Shown here in pieces: positions 5,221-7,618 of a stretch of 7,618 nucleotides of DNA. Both the position numbers and the translations under genes were made by a program. The notes under the pieces are model-generated. The model was given only the letters and a program-made list of their open reading frames with translations. It had not been told where the DNA came from and did not search any database. Each line of letters starts with the position of its first letter. Position 1 is the first letter of the stretch. Source of the DNA: Clostridiaceae bacterium (lineage in GTDB: Bacteria; Bacillota; Clostridia; UBA1212; DUPL01); NCBI GenBank assembly GCA_012522035.1, contig JAAYLF010000387.1, forward strand, positions 1 through 7,618, written 5' to 3'.

Positions 5221-6411
5221 ATGTGGTATAATATTCTATCTTATGTTATTATATCAGTGTCAGGTGTGAAGCCTGAGAGATTTGTAAATATATGTGCCAG
5301 AAGGAATATAAAGCTGTGGGGTATCAAAAGGGTTGACAAGGACACCATGGTAATGTGTGTCAGTTCAATCGATTTCAAGAAAAGGATAAGACCCGTGGCT
5401 TTCAAGGCAAGGTGCCGAGTCAGGATACTTGAGAAAAAAGGTCTGATTGTCAGGCTTTACAGGTATAGAAAAAGAAAGGTCCTGGCAGCTTCCTTTGCTG
5501 TCGGCATTATGCTGACAATGCTGCTTTGCTCCATGCTTTGGAATATAAGGATTGTGGGTGCCACCCCCGTTGAGGAAATGCGTACCAGGCTTGTCCTTTC
5601 CAGCATGGGAATAAGACCAGGTTTGTTAATGCATAATATAGACAACAACGAGCTGGCAGACACGCTTATGGACAACCAGCCGGGGATTGCCTGGGTGGGG
5701 GTGAGGAAAAGAGGAGTCGTGCTTGAAATCACACTGGCTAAAAGGCAGGAGTATGTTGACCAGGGTGAGGTTCCGGAGGAGGTTCAGTGTGATGTGGTGG
5801 CAACGAAGGATGCGGTTGTAAGCAAAATTGTTCCGGAACAGGGTACCGCTCTCGTTACAATAGACACCACCGTCACAAAAGGACAGAAACTGATTGCAGG
5901 TTATGTTGTACAGATGGACGAGGAAGGCAAGGAGCACAAAAGGCCCGTTCATGCAAGAGGAATAGTAAAGGGTATAGTCTGGCATTCCGTTGAAATACCC
6001 ATTGAAGCACAGCAAGAAAAGATTGTGACAACAGGTAAGGAAAAGTCGTTGATGATAATAAATTTCTTTGGGATAAACATAAGCCTAAAGGGTAAAAAAG
6101 TCCCTTATGAGAGCTACAGCAGTGTGACCTTTGAGAAATATCTCACTCTGCCCAACGGAAAAGAGATACCCATAGGAATAGTTAAGACCAAGATAATGGA
6201 AACTAGAAAGGAAACAGTAATACTGGGCAGTGAGGAGTCGCTGGCTGCAGCCAGACTCAAAGCCATGGAACTTATAGACAACATGATACCAAAAGATGCC
6301 GTTATTTTAGATACATTTTTTGAAATTAGAAAAACTGAGGAGGGTGTGTTTCTGTATATGGCGTGTGAATGTGAAGAGAACATTGGTGTAGAGGTGGCAG
6401 TAGGTGATTGA
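5221..6411 (+). CDS. yqfD: Sporulation protein YqfD
   Basis: This 396-residue protein matches the usual length of YqfD, a mother-cell sporulation membrane protein controlled by sigma-E in B. subtilis. A basic cytoplasmic region (1-85, ending RLYRYRKRK) precedes a single membrane segment (about 87-107). After it, residues 108-175 (WNIRIVGATPVEEM ... WVGVRKRGVVLEITLAKR) look like a POTRA/FtsQ-type fold. Residues about 187-260 (ATKDAVVSKIV, VTKGQKLIAGYVV, HARGIVKGIVW) suggest a beta-rich module resembling a lipoyl-type hairpin. The remainder is mixed alpha/beta. Those fold ideas are my reading of the residue pattern. AGAGGA (5209-5214) precedes the ATG. The stop codon overlaps the phoH start by eight bases, so the two are probably translationally coupled. 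Confidence 0.93.
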   Translation: MWYNILSYVIISVSGVKPERFVNICARRNIKLWGIKRVDKDTMVMCVSSIDFKKRIRPVAFKARCRVRILEKKGLIVRLYRYRKRKVLAASFAVGIMLTMLLCSMLWNIRIVGATPVEEMRTRLVLSSMGIRPGLLMHNIDNNELADTLMDNQPGIAWVGVRKRGVVLEITLAKRQEYVDQGEVPEEVQCDVVATKDAVVSKIVPEQGTALVTIDTTVTKGQKLIAGYVVQMDEEGKEHKRPVHARGIVKGIVWHSVEIPIEAQQEKIVTTGKEKSLMIINFFGINISLKGKKVPYESYSSVTFEKYLTLPNGKEIPIGIVKTKIMETRKETVILGSEESLAAARLKAMELIDNMIPKDAVILDTFFEIRKTEEGVFLYMACECEENIGVEVAVGD

Positions 6412-7384
6412 AAAAACAATAACTCCCACTCATGGGGACGATATTTCTGGAATTTTCGGTAACAGGGATGAAAACGTTCTTGTTATCGAAGATGCTTTTT
6501 CAGTAAGGATCTCACTCCGCAATGACGAGATCAGCATATCTGGAGAGGACGAGGACAGGACTCTGAAGGCTGAAAGCGTTCTAAGGAGGATGCTTGAGCT
6601 GTCTTCGGAAGGAGAACTCATAACAAAGCAGATGACAGCATATTTATGCGACCTGGCTCAGGAAGGCGGTATTGCCCAGGTAAAACAGTATACCCAGGAT
6701 GCAATAATAATTACCGCAAGAGGAAAACAACTCAAAGCAAAGACCAACGGCCAGAAAAAATATGTACAAGCCATTGAAAACAATACGGTTACCTTTGGCA
6801 TAGGACCTGCGGGTACAGGAAAGACATATCTGGCAGTTGCCATGGCTGTCAAGGCCTTCAAGAATCATGAGGTTTCCCGGATTATACTGACAAGACCTGC
6901 GGTGGAAGCGGGGGAAAAGCTGGGCTTTCTACCTGGAGATCTGCAGAACAAGGTGGATCCTTATCTCAGGCCTCTTTATGATGCTCTTTATGACATAATG
7001 GGCATGGAGAGCTACTCCAAGAATTTTGAAAAGGGTGCAATTGAGGTGGCGCCTCTGGCATACATGAGGGGACGTACCCTTGATGACTCCTTTATCATCC
7101 TTGACGAGGCCCAGAATACTACCCAGGAGCAGCTTAAAATGTTTCTAACCAGAATTGGCTACGGTTCAAAAGCGGTGGTTACGGGAGACATTACCCAAAT
7201 AGATCTTCCAAAGGACAAAAAGTCCGGTTTGAAGAGTGCCCACAGGATATTGCAAGGTATAGAGGGTATTGAGTTTGTAAATCTTACTGAAAAAGACGTG
7301 GTAAGACATGAACTGGTACAGAGGATAATCAGGGCATATGAAGTATATGAAAATGGAAAAGGGAAGAGTAAAAGAGGCGAGTAA
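6404..7384 (+). CDS. phoH: PhoH/YbeZ family ATPase
   Basis: This is a cytosolic P-loop ATPase of the PhoH/YbeZ family, linked to RNA metabolism and, through its neighbour YbeY, to ribosome maturation. It has 326 residues, close to the B. subtilis protein. An N-terminal KH-like region (about 25-65, containing ISISGEDEDR) comes first. Then follow Walker A GPAGTGKT (134-141), RPAVEAGEKLGFLPGD (164-179), Walker B FIILDEAQN (230-238), the sensor-like VVTGDITQIDLP (258-269) and a terminal arginine-rich helix (VRHELVQRIIRAYE). The GTG start at 6404 lies inside the end of yqfD and is preceded by GAGGTGG at 6391-6397. Its TAA shares one base with the ybeY ATG. In E. coli the equivalent ybeZ and ybeY are also adjacent. 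Confidence 0.95.
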   Translation: MIEKTITPTHGDDISGIFGNRDENVLVIEDAFSVRISLRNDEISISGEDEDRTLKAESVLRRMLELSSEGELITKQMTAYLCDLAQEGGIAQVKQYTQDAIIITARGKQLKAKTNGQKKYVQAIENNTVTFGIGPAGTGKTYLAVAMAVKAFKNHEVSRIILTRPAVEAGEKLGFLPGDLQNKVDPYLRPLYDALYDIMGMESYSKNFEKGAIEVAPLAYMRGRTLDDSFIILDEAQNTTQEQLKMFLTRIGYGSKAVVTGDITQIDLPKDKKSGLKSAHRILQGIEGIEFVNLTEKDVVRHELVQRIIRAYEVYENGKGKSKRGE

Positions 7385-7618
7385 TGGTGAATGTGGATTT
7401 TGAATTTATGGGGAAGTATGCTGGTTTGGATGAAGAATCATGCAAAAGGTACATTGCGATTTGTAATGATGTAATGAACAGGGCGGACTATCTTCTGGAT
7501 GGATCGGATTTTGAGGTCTGCATAATTTTTGCAGACAACGATGTGATTCAGGATATAAATAAAGAGTACAGGGGCATGGACAGGTCAACGGATGTATTGT
7601 CTTTGCCCCAGTCTGATC
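7384..7618 (+). CDS. ybeY: Endoribonuclease YbeY (N-terminal half, cut by the window edge)
   Basis: YbeY is a metal-dependent endoribonuclease that helps mature the 16S rRNA 3' end and takes part in ribosome quality control. Only 78 residues lie in the window, about half the usual 150-170. The visible core is FEVCIIFADNDVIQDINK, EYRGMDR and STDVLSLP, matching the family pattern of a beta strand, LNxxYR and PTDVLSFP. Two conserved positions differ: S for P and L for F. The HGxLHLxGYDH metal-binding motif would lie past the right edge, so activity cannot be judged. ATG 7384 overlaps the phoH stop by one base, with AGAGG at 7373-7377 as a ribosome binding site. A GTG directly after the ATG is an alternative start. 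Confidence 0.9.
   Translation, partial: MVNVDFEFMGKYAGLDEESCKRYIAICNDVMNRADYLLDGSDFEVCIIFADNDVIQDINKEYRGMDRSTDVLSLPQSD

Overview
The window looks like chromosomal DNA of an anaerobic, endospore-forming Clostridia (Bacillota). The evidence is the sporulation genes pdaA, yqfC and yqfD, strong purine-rich ribosome binding sites, GTG starts and moderate GC. A clostridial cluster III type host (Acetivibrio/Ruminiclostridium-like) is my guess and is not proven by anything here. There are seven intact or partial protein genes, one broken small gene and several regulatory sites. I see no tRNA, rRNA, CRISPR array or insertion sequence.

Left part (1-2081): positions 1-74 hold no gene I can name. A perfect 13-bp hairpin (75-111) follows, and then htpG, the bacterial Hsp90, on the minus strand. 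HtpG has a clear sigma-A promoter (-35 at 2076-2081, -10 at 2053-2058). Two arms of a 9-bp inverted repeat containing CAGCTG bracket its -10 and start site.

Middle (2082-2535): this gap of about 450 bases holds a degraded, unrecognised small gene on the minus strand, split by one frameshift near 2340-2346. It also holds the promoter that fires rightward into the next operon.

Right part (2536-7618, all plus strand): two tandem DUF881 membrane-anchored coiled-coil paralogues form one short operon. It ends in a strong intrinsic terminator at 4056-4108. That terminator's 3' stem arm is also the ribosome binding site of the next gene, pdaA, and its U-tract is the spacer to pdaA's GTG. Then come pdaA (cortex muramic-delta-lactam deacetylase), yqfC and yqfD (mother-cell sporulation proteins), phoH (YbeZ/PhoH ATPase) and the first half of ybeY (rRNA-processing endoribonuclease). 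These are packed with overlaps or very short gaps. The yqfC-yqfD-phoH-ybeY order is the conserved Firmicutes arrangement, but pgpH, which lies between phoH and ybeY in Bacillus subtilis, is absent from that position.

The main point of interest is regulatory. The pdaA-yqfC-yqfD-phoH-ybeY unit appears insulated from the DUF881 operon by a terminator that would also mask the pdaA Shine-Dalgarno. It may be driven by a sporulation-type promoter overlapping the terminator's first arm. I found no convincing wholly new system.
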